Shown: in pieces, positions 1 through 8,156 of the stretch
Layout: every line of letters starts with the position of its first letter
How positions within the stretch are numbered: position 1 is the stretch's first letter
Source: UBA1231 sp045652765
GTDB lineage: Bacteria; Bacillota_I; Bacilli_A; ML615J-28; CAG-313
Length of the DNA: 64,000 bases
Direction: 5' to 3'
Assembly (NCBI GenBank): GCA_045652765.1
Contig: JAZOLG010000051.1
Location: 1-64,000, forward strand
Translations under genes and position numbers: made by a program
The notes under the pieces: generated by a model
Told to the model about the DNA's origin: nothing
What the model saw: only the letters and a program-made list of their open reading frames with translations
Databases searched by the model: none

Positions 1-75
1 ATATAAAATACAAAACTAAATAAAGTGAATAATATTTGTTTACTAAGTAGAATCAGAAAATATTAATATATAATT

Positions 76-100
76 AAAGATCTTTTAAGGACCTTTTTTT
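76..100 (+). terminator. Possible terminator of an upstream gene
   Basis: The arms AAAGATC and GACCTTT pair with one mismatch across a short loop and run straight into a T tract. It probably ends a gene lying left of the window. The stem is short and imperfect, so this is tentative. I see no gene in bases 1-217. Confidence 0.4.
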
Positions 101-129
101 AATCTTGAAAAATGTAAATATCATATTAC

Positions 130-158
130 TTTATAAAAAAAATAAAATGTGATAAAAT
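130..158 (+). promoter_or_regulatory. Predicted promoter of gdpP-rplI-dnaB-prfA
   Basis: The -10 TAAAAT (153-158) is directly preceded by TGA, an extended -10. A weak -35 (TTTATA, 130-135) lies 17 bp upstream. It leaves a leader of about 50 nt before the gdpP start. Confidence 0.5.
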
Positions 159-217
159 AAGAGAGTAATATGGCCTAGTATGCCAACATAATATAAACTA
201 GAAAAAAAGGTGATAAC

Positions 218-2683
218 ATGAAGAAAAAGAATAACATATTATCAATTTTCTTAACTATTTTAAGTATTGTTTTTGGTTTTGGTACTTACTATCTTTATGC
301 AACTCAGTATAAAATTAAAGATGTAATAATCTATCCATATTTCTTATATGGAACAATTATTTTATTAATTTTAACTTTATCTGAATTAATGAGTAAATAC
401 CGTTTAAATAAATATATTAAAAAAGTTAAGTTCTTAGAAACAAGATTAGGCGAATGGAATACAATTAGCTACCGAGTAAAAAAAGCTGGTGAACATGCTT
501 TTAATGGTTTGCCGATTGGGATTATTATTTTATCTGAAAATAATGAAATACATTGGTCAAATGTTTATGCCCAAGATATTTTTGAAAGTTCATTAAATGA
601 TATTAAACTTAAATATATTAGTAAAGAATTATATAAAAATGTTAAAGAAAAAAATGAAACATTTCAAGTTGAAATCTATGGTAAAAAGTTTAGCGCAAAA
701 TATGATATTGAATATCATACTATATATTTAACTGATGTTACTGATATTGTTAATGTTAAAGCATTATATGATAGAAGAATTACAGCTTTAGGTTATCTAA
801 ATGTTGATAATTTAGAAAATATTTTATCGGACTTTGATGTAGAACAAAGAGCTGAATTTATGTGGCATATCGTAACAGCGATTGCGAAATGGTCGGAAAA
901 ATTTAATGCATATGTACGTGCCTATAGTGATAGTAGCTATTTGTTTATTATGGATAAGAGTCAATTACAACAAATGATGCATGAAAACTTTTCTATTTTA
1001 GACACAATTAAAACATTAGTTCAAGGTAAACCTTATAAAATGAGTTTAAGTATTGGTGTTGCGTGTCTTGATGAAAACATTGATGACTTATCTGCGCACG
1101 CTAAAGAGCAATTAGAATTTGCGATGAATCGTGGTGGTGACCAAGCTATTGTTAAGATTGATCAAAAAGTTATGTATTATGGTGCTAAAACTGATACAGC
1201 ACAATCTGAAACAAAAGTTACTATGCGTATGAAAAGCGAAGAGTTACAAACATTTATTAAATCTTCAAACTGCGTAATGACTATTGGACATAAAAATGCT
1301 GATGCGGATGCTTTTGGTGCCACACTAGCAATCTATCGCATGGCTAAAGCCTTAGGAAAAGAAGCTTATATTATACTTGATGAATCAAGTATTGATCCAA
1401 CTGTAAGAAGAATATTAGATGAAGTAGATAAAGCTCATATTGAATTAAAGAGTGTTATTATTTCTCCATCAATGGCTCTTGCAAGAATGACAGAAGATAC
1501 ATTATTAATGGTTGTTGACTGTCAAAGTGATGGATTATTAATAGAACCAAAGCTTGTTAAAAAAGCATCAAAAATTGGTGTTGTTGACCACCATCGTCGT
1601 GGTGACAAAGCAATTGAAAATGTTGATTTCTATTTATCTTCTACAGCAGCATCTTCAAGTGTTGAGTTAATTGTAGAACTTTATGACTTTATGGAAGAAG
1701 AAGTATTCTTTGATAAATTAGAAGCAACTTGGTTACTACTTGGTATTATTGTTGATACTAATAATTTTATCTATCGTTGTACAGAAAAAACATTTAGAGT
1801 TGCGTCAATCCTTGCTAAATATGGCGCAGATATGACTGGTGTTAAAAAGTACTTGAAAGAAGAATTAACAGAAAAAACAACAAGACATGAACTTATTGAT
1901 ACTATTAAGTTATATCCAGAAAATGATCACAAAATAGGTATTGCTGTTGGTTCACCAAATCAATTATTTGATAGACCACAACTTGCTAAAATTAGTGATG
2001 AAATTATTTCAGTTAAGGATTTAGATGTAGGTATCACAATTGGTAAAATTGAAAACCATACTGTGGGTATTAGTGCTCGTAGTTTAGGTACAATCAACGC
2101 CCAAGTTTTAATGGAAAAAATGGGTGGTGGTGGACACTTCAATAATGCGGCTGCTCAAATTAGAACAGACGATATTGATGCTGTTTACGAACAATTAATA
2201 ACATATATAGATGAATTAATCGAGAAGGGTGAAAACGTGAAAGTAATATTAAGAAAAGACGTTAAAGGTCATGGTAAAGCAGATGAAATTATTGATTGTA
2301 ATCAAGGTTTCGCAAATCATTTAATTAGAACAGAACAAGCTATTCTTGCTACTTCAGAAAACTTAAAACGTCTAGATGAACAAAAGAAACAAGAACAAAT
2401 TGCTGCAGAAAAACATTTACAAGAAATGAAAGAATTAAGAGTTAAAATTGAAAGTACACCAATTAAAATTCCAGTTAAAACAGGTCTTGAAGGAAAAATG
2501 TTTGGAACAGTTAGTATTAAACAAGTTGTTGACACTTTCTTAAAAGATACTGGTGTTCAACTTGATAAAAAGAATATCAAATTCAAAGGTACTATTAATG
2601 CTTTAGGATCATATGATATTCCAATTGAATTACATAAACAAGTTACTGCAATCATTAAAGTATACGTTGTTGAAAAGGAGTAA
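218..2683 (+). CDS. gdpP-rplI: Fused c-di-AMP phosphodiesterase GdpP and ribosomal protein L9
   Basis: This 821-residue protein joins two normally separate products. Residues 1-670 are GdpP: two membrane helices (about 7-27 and 38-57), a PAS-like region, a degenerate GGDEF region (about 180-310), and a DHH phosphodiesterase with H358, D362, D364, D434 and the DHH triplet 457-459, then DHHA1 with GGGGH at 636-640. The family hydrolyses the second messenger c-di-AMP at the membrane. From residue 674 the sequence is a complete L9, about 148 residues, with the N-terminal VKVIL-type start, long central helix and C-terminal domain. GdpP alone is usually about 650-660 residues. In Bacillus, gdpP, rplI and the helicase gene are adjacent, so the fusion fits the neighbourhood. 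I recall similar fused annotations in public records, so the fusion itself may not be new. Start ATG has the upstream site AAAAAGGTGA. Confidence 0.93.
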   Translation: MKKKNNILSIFLTILSIVFGFGTYYLYATQYKIKDVIIYPYFLYGTIILLILTLSELMSKYRLNKYIKKVKFLETRLGEWNTISYRVKKAGEHAFNGLPIGIIILSENNEIHWSNVYAQDIFESSLNDIKLKYISKELYKNVKEKNETFQVEIYGKKFSAKYDIEYHTIYLTDVTDIVNVKALYDRRITALGYLNVDNLENILSDFDVEQRAEFMWHIVTAIAKWSEKFNAYVRAYSDSSYLFIMDKSQLQQMMHENFSILDTIKTLVQGKPYKMSLSIGVACLDENIDDLSAHAKEQLEFAMNRGGDQAIVKIDQKVMYYGAKTDTAQSETKVTMRMKSEELQTFIKSSNCVMTIGHKNADADAFGATLAIYRMAKALGKEAYIILDESSIDPTVRRILDEVDKAHIELKSVIISPSMALARMTEDTLLMVVDCQSDGLLIEPKLVKKASKIGVVDHHRRGDKAIENVDFYLSSTAASSSVELIVELYDFMEEEVFFDKLEATWLLLGIIVDTNNFIYRCTEKTFRVASILAKYGADMTGVKKYLKEELTEKTTRHELIDTIKLYPENDHKIGIAVGSPNQLFDRPQLAKISDEIISVKDLDVGITIGKIENHTVGISARSLGTINAQVLMEKMGGGGHFNNAAAQIRTDDIDAVYEQLITYIDELIEKGENVKVILRKDVKGHGKADEIIDCNQGFANHLIRTEQAILATSENLKRLDEQKKQEQIAAEKHLQEMKELRVKIESTPIKIPVKTGLEGKMFGTVSIKQVVDTFLKDTGVQLDKKNIKFKGTINALGSYDIPIELHKQVTAIIKVYVVEKE
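2237..2683 (+). CDS. rplI: Ribosomal protein L9 from a predicted internal start
   Basis: Inside the gdpP-rplI frame, GTG at 2237 lies exactly where a free L9 would begin. It is preceded by GAAGGGTGA (2225-2233), a good Shine-Dalgarno match ending 3 nt upstream. The product would be 148 residues, the usual L9 length. Ribosomes need one L9 each, whereas GdpP is a low-abundance membrane enzyme, so separate translation of L9 makes sense. That free L9 is made is inference; the alternatives are an obligate fusion or proteolytic release. Confidence 0.5.
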   Translation: MKVILRKDVKGHGKADEIIDCNQGFANHLIRTEQAILATSENLKRLDEQKKQEQIAAEKHLQEMKELRVKIESTPIKIPVKTGLEGKMFGTVSIKQVVDTFLKDTGVQLDKKNIKFKGTINALGSYDIPIELHKQVTAIIKVYVVEKE

Positions 2684-2686
2684 TAT

Positions 2687-4081
2687 ATGCCAAGTTATGA
2701 AAACTTATACAATAATTCAGCAGAACGTTATGTGTTAGGTAGTATCCTAATTGATAATAATGTTATAAATGGTGTAAGTGGAAAACTTGATATTCGTGAT
2801 TTTTATAACGAAGATAATCGAAAAGTTTACGAAGCAATGCTTAATCTTTTTAAAAGAGATTCAAATGTTGAAGTATTACTTGTAATTGATGAATTAAAAA
2901 GATTAAATTTAACTCTAACAACTGATCATAAAGAGTATTTATTAGGTTTAGCTGATGAGGTCCCAACAACAGCCTCTACTGATTTATATGTAAACTTAGT
3001 AAAAGATAAAGCGATTGAAAGAGAGTTACATCGAGTATTCAATGAATTAAATAGTGATATTTTATCAAATAAATTAGAATTTAATGAGTTACTTGATAAA
3101 ACGGAAGATGTTGTTTTAGATTTAATTAAAAAAAGAAGAACAAGTGAACTTTTAACAATTGAAAAAGCTGCTACACGCGTTTATGAAACAATTGAAAAAT
3201 ACAATAATGAATATGGTGAAATTAAAGGAATTCCAACAGGATATCCAGCCCTTGATAGAGCAACTCTAGGACTTCAAAGAGGAGATTTAATTATCTTAGC
3301 CGCTCGTCCTTCTGTTGGTAAATCGGCATTTGCCTTAAATCTTGCAATTAATGCTTGTCGTGCAAGTGATATTTCTGCCGCATTCTTCTCACTAGAAATG
3401 AGTATTGAACAGTTGATGATGCGTCTATTCTCATATGAAGGCGCTATCCAAATGTCTAAGATTCAAAAAGGTGAATTAAGTGATCAAGAAATGATTATCT
3501 TAGGTCGTGCAAGACAAAAACTTTCAAGTTATCATTTGTATTTTGATGAATCGAATTCATCAAACATTTATGATATTCGTTCTAAATGTCGCCAATTAAA
3601 ACAAGCTGGACACTTAGATTTAGTTATTATTGACTACTTACAATTAATTTCTGGTGATGGAAAAGGATCACGTCAAGAAGAAGTCGCTGCAATTTCGCGT
3701 GCCTTAAAGATTTTAGCAAAAGAACTTGAAGTTCCTGTTATCGCCTTATCACAGTTATCACGTAGTGTTGAAACACGTGAAGATAAAAGACCAGTATTAT
3801 CTGACCTTCGTGAATCAGGAAGTATCGAACAAGATGCCGACATCGTAATGTTCTTATATCGTCCTGAAGAAAAGAAAGCAGAAGGTGCTGAAGAAGAAGT
3901 TGTTGAAGCATCATCACTAGGTCCTGATACAACTGAAAAACAAATTGAATTAATCATTGCGAAAAACCGTCAAGGTGCGCTTAATGATATTCGCTATAAT
4001 TTCTTCCCTGCTGAATGTCGTTTTAGAGAAGTAAAACACATTACTAGAAAGAAAACAAATAGCACACCTATAGAAGAATAG
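2687..4081 (+). CDS. dnaB: Replicative DNA helicase DnaB
   Basis: This is the hexameric helicase that unwinds DNA at the replication fork (called DnaC in Bacillus subtilis). It has 464 residues, the usual length. An N-terminal DnaB domain (about 5-105) is followed by a RecA-like core with Walker A ARPSVGKS at 205-212, the Walker B region VIIDYLQLI, and the LSQLSRSVE and DLRESGSIEQDAD motifs. The start lies 3 nt after gdpP-rplI and uses AAGGAG at the end of that gene, so the two are co-translated. An acidic insert near residues 390-405 looks species-specific. Firmicutes often carry this gene near the replication origin. Confidence 0.97.
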   Translation: MPSYENLYNNSAERYVLGSILIDNNVINGVSGKLDIRDFYNEDNRKVYEAMLNLFKRDSNVEVLLVIDELKRLNLTLTTDHKEYLLGLADEVPTTASTDLYVNLVKDKAIERELHRVFNELNSDILSNKLEFNELLDKTEDVVLDLIKKRRTSELLTIEKAATRVYETIEKYNNEYGEIKGIPTGYPALDRATLGLQRGDLIILAARPSVGKSAFALNLAINACRASDISAAFFSLEMSIEQLMMRLFSYEGAIQMSKIQKGELSDQEMIILGRARQKLSSYHLYFDESNSSNIYDIRSKCRQLKQAGHLDLVIIDYLQLISGDGKGSRQEEVAAISRALKILAKELEVPVIALSQLSRSVETREDKRPVLSDLRESGSIEQDADIVMFLYRPEEKKAEGAEEEVVEASSLGPDTTEKQIELIIAKNRQGALNDIRYNFFPAECRFREVKHITRKKTNSTPIEE

Positions 4082-4091
4082 GAGGAAAATT

Positions 4092-5159
4092 ATGAAAGAT
4101 CGTTTAGAAGTAATTGCTGAAAGATATAATCAAATATCAGAAATGCTTTTAGATATGAGTGTAGTAAGCGATATTAAAAAATTAACTGCTCTTTCTAAAG
4201 AACAAAAATCATTAGAAAAAATTGTTATTAAATATAAAGAACTACAAACAATAGAAAACAATATCGTCGAAGCTAAAGAATTACTACATGATAGTGATCC
4301 AGAAATTAAAGAAATGGCTGAATTCGAACTTGAGGAATCAAAAATTAAACTTGAAGAAGTTACTCAAGAATTAAAGATTCTATTAATTCCTAAAGATCCT
4401 AATGACGAAAAGAACGTTATTATGGAAATTAGAGGTGCTGCAGGTGGAGATGAAGGTAATATCTTTGCGGGTGACTTATACAGAATGTATGTAAAATATG
4501 CTGAAGCAAAGGGCTGGAAAATTGAAGTTGTTGATTCACTTCAATGTGAAGCTGGGGGATTTAGCCAAATTAGCTTTATGGTTTATGGTGATTCAGTTTA
4601 TTCATTCTTAAAATACGAATCTGGATCTCACCGTGTACAAAGAGTTCCATCTACAGAATCAAGTGGTAGAATTCACACTTCAACTGCAACAGTTTTAGTA
4701 ATGCCAGAAGCTGATGAAATTGAAGTAAACCTAGATATGAATGATGTTAGAATTGATACTTTCTGTGCATCAGGTCCTGGTGGACAATGTGTAAATACAA
4801 CAAAGTCTGCGATTCGTGTAACACACATTCCAACTGGAATTGTTGTATCTTGTCAAGATGGTAAAAGCCAACATGAAAACAAAGCTAGTGCTTTAAAAGT
4901 ATTACAAGCAAGACTTTATGATCATATGTTACAAGAAAAAGAAGCAGCTGAAGGAGCTGAAAGACTTTCTAAAGTTGGACGTGGAGATCGTAGTGAAAAA
5001 ATTAGAACTTACAACTACCCACAAAACCGTGTAACAGATCACAGAATTGGTTTTACACTTCAACAATTAGATAGAATCATGGAAGGTAGAATTGATCCTG
5101 TTATTGATGCTTTAATTGCTGAAGATCAAAAGAAACAATTAAGTGTTGAAGAAAATTAA
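4092..5159 (+). CDS. prfA: Peptide chain release factor 1
   Basis: RF1 recognises UAA and UAG and triggers release of the finished protein. The 355-residue product has the GGQ peptide-release motif at 230-232 and a PST tripeptide (PxT class) in the codon-recognition domain, which separates it from RF2 (SPF). The start has a GGAGGAAAATT site, 10 nt after dnaB. A strong terminator directly follows. Because nearly all stops in this window are TAA or TAG, RF1 should handle almost all termination here. PrmC, which methylates this GGQ glutamine, is the next gene but has its own promoter. Confidence 0.97.
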   Translation: MKDRLEVIAERYNQISEMLLDMSVVSDIKKLTALSKEQKSLEKIVIKYKELQTIENNIVEAKELLHDSDPEIKEMAEFELEESKIKLEEVTQELKILLIPKDPNDEKNVIMEIRGAAGGDEGNIFAGDLYRMYVKYAEAKGWKIEVVDSLQCEAGGFSQISFMVYGDSVYSFLKYESGSHRVQRVPSTESSGRIHTSTATVLVMPEADEIEVNLDMNDVRIDTFCASGPGGQCVNTTKSAIRVTHIPTGIVVSCQDGKSQHENKASALKVLQARLYDHMLQEKEAAEGAERLSKVGRGDRSEKIRTYNYPQNRVTDHRIGFTLQQLDRIMEGRIDPVIDALIAEDQKKQLSVEEN

Positions 5160-5186
5160 AGGAGTTCATTTAAGAACTCCTTTTTA
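5158..5186 (+). terminator. Terminator after prfA
   Basis: The arms AAAGGAGTTC and GAACTCCTTT pair perfectly over a six-base loop and end in a T run. The left arm starts at the prfA stop codon. Confidence 0.9.
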
Positions 5187-5213
5187 ATAAGATATTTTAT
5201 TAAGAAACACTAC

Positions 5214-5242
5214 TTGATAAAAATATTAATTTATGATACAAT
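5214..5242 (+). promoter_or_regulatory. Promoter of prmC
   Basis: TTGATA (5214-5219), 17 bp, TGA, then TACAAT (5237-5242). It drives prmC and the genes that overlap it. Confidence 0.8.
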
Positions 5243-5269
5243 ATATCTAAGTAATCTTTGGAGGTTTAT

Positions 5270-6127
5270 ATGACATATCAAAAATTAATTAAAAATGGAC
5301 AAAAACTAGCAAGAAACAAAGGTCTAGAAGAAGAAGCAATAAAACTATTAGTGTTAGAACTATCTGGTCTTGATGGTGCTGAATTCTTTATGAATTTAAA
5401 TAGTGAAATTGATATTGAATTAGAAGCTAAAATTAATAAGGCAATTGAAGATTATTTAAGCGGTATTCCTGCTCAACATATTATTGGTTATAGTTATTTT
5501 TATGGCTATAAAATGATTGTTAATTCTAGTGTATTAATTCCACGTCCTGAAACAGAAGAATTAGTAGGTTTAGTATTATCTTATTATGATGATTTATTTG
5601 ATGGTAAAAAAGTTGATGTTGTTGATGTAGGAACTGGTTCTGGTAATATTGCGATTGCACTTAGTAAAGAAGAGTCTAATATGACTTTAACTGCAACTGA
5701 TATTTCAAATGAAGCTTTACAAACAGCAAAATGTAATGCATTAAACAACGATACAACTGTTACTTTTTTACAAGGTAATATGCTAGACCCTTTAATTGAA
5801 AAAGGTCTGAAGTTTGATATTTTAGTATCAAACCCACCGTATATTCCAGATGATGAATATGTAGAACCACTTGTAAAAGATAATGAACCAAATATTGCTT
5901 TATTTGGTGGAGATAAAGGGATGAAATTTTACAAAGAAATATTAGAAAATGCTAGTAAGATTTTGAAACCAAATGCTCTTTTATGTTTTGAACATAGTCA
6001 TAAAACAAAAAAAGAAATGTTAGAATTAGCAAATCGTTGTTTTCCAAACGCTAAAGCTGAAGTTTTAAAAGATTTACAAGGAAAAGATCGATTCTTAGTA
6101 ATTGTTAATGGTGAATTTGATGATTAA
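5270..6127 (+). CDS. prmC: Release factor glutamine N5-methyltransferase PrmC
   Basis: The enzyme methylates the GGQ glutamine of RF1 and RF2 using S-adenosylmethionine. It shows the SAM-binding motif DVGTGSG at 119-125 and the family's NPPY substrate motif at 188-191, over 285 residues. I start it at ATG 5270 rather than the in-frame TTG 5258, because that TTG is part of the TTGGAGG ribosome binding site. It follows prfA, its substrate gene, as in many bacteria. The last bases overlap the next gene. Confidence 0.95.
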   Translation: MTYQKLIKNGQKLARNKGLEEEAIKLLVLELSGLDGAEFFMNLNSEIDIELEAKINKAIEDYLSGIPAQHIIGYSYFYGYKMIVNSSVLIPRPETEELVGLVLSYYDDLFDGKKVDVVDVGTGSGNIAIALSKEESNMTLTATDISNEALQTAKCNALNNDTTVTFLQGNMLDPLIEKGLKFDILVSNPPYIPDDEYVEPLVKDNEPNIALFGGDKGMKFYKEILENASKILKPNALLCFEHSHKTKKEMLELANRCFPNAKAEVLKDLQGKDRFLVIVNGEFDD

Positions 6128-6890
6128 AATGTTATCATTACTTGTGGCGTTATTGTCTTTAAATGTTTGTAATATTACATCTATAGAAGAAGAAACATTT
6201 ATAGATACCGTTAATAAAGCATACGATGAATATAAAGTTGTCATTGATGAAGAAACTCATTCAGGTGATGTTACTATCGTATTTGGAATGAAAAAAGATG
6301 AATATTATGTAAGTGCCTTTTTCTTGAATACGTCAAGTGCAAATTTTAATTTACAAATATATATTGATGATGTATTAGAAAACACATTTGTACAAGAAGG
6401 AACTATAATTAATGCTTTTGGTGTTGAAGTAGAAGAAGGTGAAATTGTTAATGTTTTAGTTCATCATGATTCACAATATTTTAAATATCAATTAGATATA
6501 GAAAAGTTAATAGAAGAAGAAGGTTTTGTTAAAGGTTTAGGTGAAATTAAATTTCCACAAAATAAATTTGAAACAGACATTATTAAGATTATTCGTTTAT
6601 TTATCTTTGGTTTTGCAATTCTTTCTGGTTGTTTTATTTTTGTTATTGTCTATTTTTATAAAAAACGTAAAGGACGTTTTAACGATACATTCAAAGAAAG
6701 AATTGATGTTGTAAACGATTATTATGAAGAATATGGTGACCCAGAAGAAGACTCTAAAAAAGATATTGAACAAGTTAATAAGCAAGCCTTAATGGATCGA
6801 TATTTTGAAGAATATCGAAAAGGCGATATTACAGAAGAAGAACTTAATGAAAAATTAAAAAGACTTTGGTGGCAAGATGATAAAAATTAG
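6120..6890 (+). CDS. Unknown single-pass membrane protein with extracellular domain
   Basis: I do not recognise a family. With the start at ATG 6120 (overlapping the prmC stop, GGTGA upstream) it has 257 residues: an N-terminal signal-like segment, an acidic beta-rich extracellular part, one membrane helix near 157-178 followed by KKRKG, and a charged cytoplasmic tail. The last 30 or so residues (MDRYFEEY...ITEEELNEKL) resemble a short SHOCT-like helix-turn motif, by eye only. Other in-frame starts at 6102, 6108 and 6129 are possible. It is translationally coupled on both sides to prmC and tsaC, so it is probably co-expressed, but that says little about its role. Confidence 0.75.
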   Translation: MIKMLSLLVALLSLNVCNITSIEEETFIDTVNKAYDEYKVVIDEETHSGDVTIVFGMKKDEYYVSAFFLNTSSANFNLQIYIDDVLENTFVQEGTIINAFGVEVEEGEIVNVLVHHDSQYFKYQLDIEKLIEEEGFVKGLGEIKFPQNKFETDIIKIIRLFIFGFAILSGCFIFVIVYFYKKRKGRFNDTFKERIDVVNDYYEEYGDPEEDSKKDIEQVNKQALMDRYFEEYRKGDITEEELNEKLKRLWWQDDKN

Positions 6891-7464
6891 TTTACAAGAA
6901 TTATTAAAAACACCAAGAAATTTATTTAGCGGTAAGACCATAGCATTTATAACTGATACAGTTTGGGGTGTTGGTACAGTTGTAGATAACAATGTATTAG
7001 AAGGTATAAATAAAATTTATTCTTTGAAAAAAAGAGACTTAAATAAACCTTTAGCAGTTCTTGTTTCTGAACTTGAAGAAATACTTCAACATATTGAAAT
7101 TACGAATGAACATATATATGACTTAGTAAAATTATGGCCTGGTGCGATAACATTAATTTTTAAAAAAAGTGATAACTTTTTTGATAATGTTACAGCACTT
7201 AATACTATAGGAATTCGTATACCTAACTCAAATGTTGCGTTAGAGATTCTAAAGTATTTAGGCCCAATCGCAACTACATCGATTAATATTAGTGGAGAAA
7301 ATTCATTAAATAGTATTGATGAAATCGAAAATAGTTTTAAAGAACATATTGATTTTTTAGTAACTGATGTTCATGAACTTTCTAAAACGTCATCAACGGT
7401 TGTTGATGTTAGTTCGAATGAGGTAAAAATATTACGTCTTGGTGATATTAAAATAAATGTATAA
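6877..7464 (+). CDS. tsaC: L-threonylcarbamoyladenylate synthase (YrdC/Sua5 family)
   Basis: This family makes threonylcarbamoyl-AMP from threonine, bicarbonate and ATP, the first step of the t6A modification at position 37 of ANN-decoding tRNAs. The 195 residues cover one YrdC domain; KKRDLNKP at 51-58, WPGAITLIF and the TSINISG motif are visible. The extra C-terminal Sua5 domain of Bacillus YwlC is absent, so it is the short TsaC type. It overlaps the previous gene by 14 nt. The prfA-prmC-tsaC order is common in Bacillota. A strong terminator follows. Confidence 0.9.
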   Translation: MIKISLQELLKTPRNLFSGKTIAFITDTVWGVGTVVDNNVLEGINKIYSLKKRDLNKPLAVLVSELEEILQHIEITNEHIYDLVKLWPGAITLIFKKSDNFFDNVTALNTIGIRIPNSNVALEILKYLGPIATTSINISGENSLNSIDEIENSFKEHIDFLVTDVHELSKTSSTVVDVSSNEVKILRLGDIKINV

Positions 7465-7470
7465 AATACC

Positions 7471-7506
7471 AAACATTACCAATAATAATATTGGTGATGT
7501 TTTTTT
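7471..7506 (+). terminator. Terminator after tsaC, abutting the next start codon
   Basis: The arms AAACATTACCAAT and ATTGGTGATGTTT pair over 13 bp with one G-U, followed by seven T. The T run ends at 7506 and the next gene's ATG begins at 7507, leaving no room for a ribosome binding site. Confidence 0.88.
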
Positions 7507-7968
7507 ATGCAAAAATTATTATTATGCTTTTCTATTTTACTTGGAATTTCTTTGTGCTTAGTAAGCTGTTATAAAGAAAACCAAGAGATAAGAATTAGAA
7601 TACTTGGTGAAAGTGATACAGCAGATTCTAATAATTTTAAATATTTAGTTAAAGAAGAAGTATTATATTTATTAAAAAAGACTTCTTATTTAAAACCCCA
7701 AGAACTAGTAAAATATTTAGATTCAAACTTAAATAAATCTTTTTCTAATAAAACAATTAATGTAAGTTTTGAAGATGTCATGTATCCTGCTAAAGTTTTA
7801 GATGGTAGTGTTATACCAAGTGGTAAATACCCTACTGTACTAATTAAAATTGGTCAAGGTGCTGGCAGTAATTGGTGGAGTATATTGTATCCAGAATTTT
7901 TTGGTGTAAGTTATGAATCTTCAAGTGAAGTAGAATATCGAAGTTATTTTTATGAACTTTTTAAATAA
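7507..7968 (+). CDS. Small lipoprotein of unknown function
   Basis: The 153-residue product begins with a clear lipoprotein signal: Lys at 3, a hydrophobic stretch, and lipobox LVSC with the modified Cys at 21. The rest has no family I recognise. The signal fixes the start at ATG 7507, and an in-frame stop lies 9-12 nt upstream. No Shine-Dalgarno sequence precedes it, only the T tract of a terminator, so expression probably depends on read-through and may be very low. Confidence 0.7.
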   Translation: MQKLLLCFSILLGISLCLVSCYKENQEIRIRILGESDTADSNNFKYLVKEEVLYLLKKTSYLKPQELVKYLDSNLNKSFSNKTINVSFEDVMYPAKVLDGSVIPSGKYPTVLIKIGQGAGSNWWSILYPEFFGVSYESSSEVEYRSYFYELFK

Positions 7969-7997
7969 AAGCGAATAAATACTAAAATATATATAAA

Positions 7998-8034
7998 AAG
8001 CCCCATAATGGAAAGATTTTGGGGCTTATTTGTT
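7998..8034 (+). terminator. Probable terminator after the lipoprotein gene
   Basis: AAGCCCC (7998-8004) pairs with GGGGCTT (8021-8027). The tail ATTTGTTATTTT is T-rich but interrupted. Confidence 0.6.
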
Positions 8035-8109
8035 ATTTTAATGATAATAATCAATAAAAGACTATACTTTAAGGTAAATGTGTGATTCTAGAAATTTTAA
8101 AGCAATATG

Positions 8110-8139
8110 TTAATAATATCTAGAAAAATATGGTATAAT
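8110..8139 (+). promoter_or_regulatory. Promoter of uvrA
   Basis: TATAAT (8134-8139) is preceded by TGG. The -35 (TTAATA, 18 bp upstream) is poor, as is common when an extended -10 is present. No LexA-type operator is evident. Confidence 0.65.
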
Positions 8140-8156
8140 AAGCTATTGGAGGTGTA

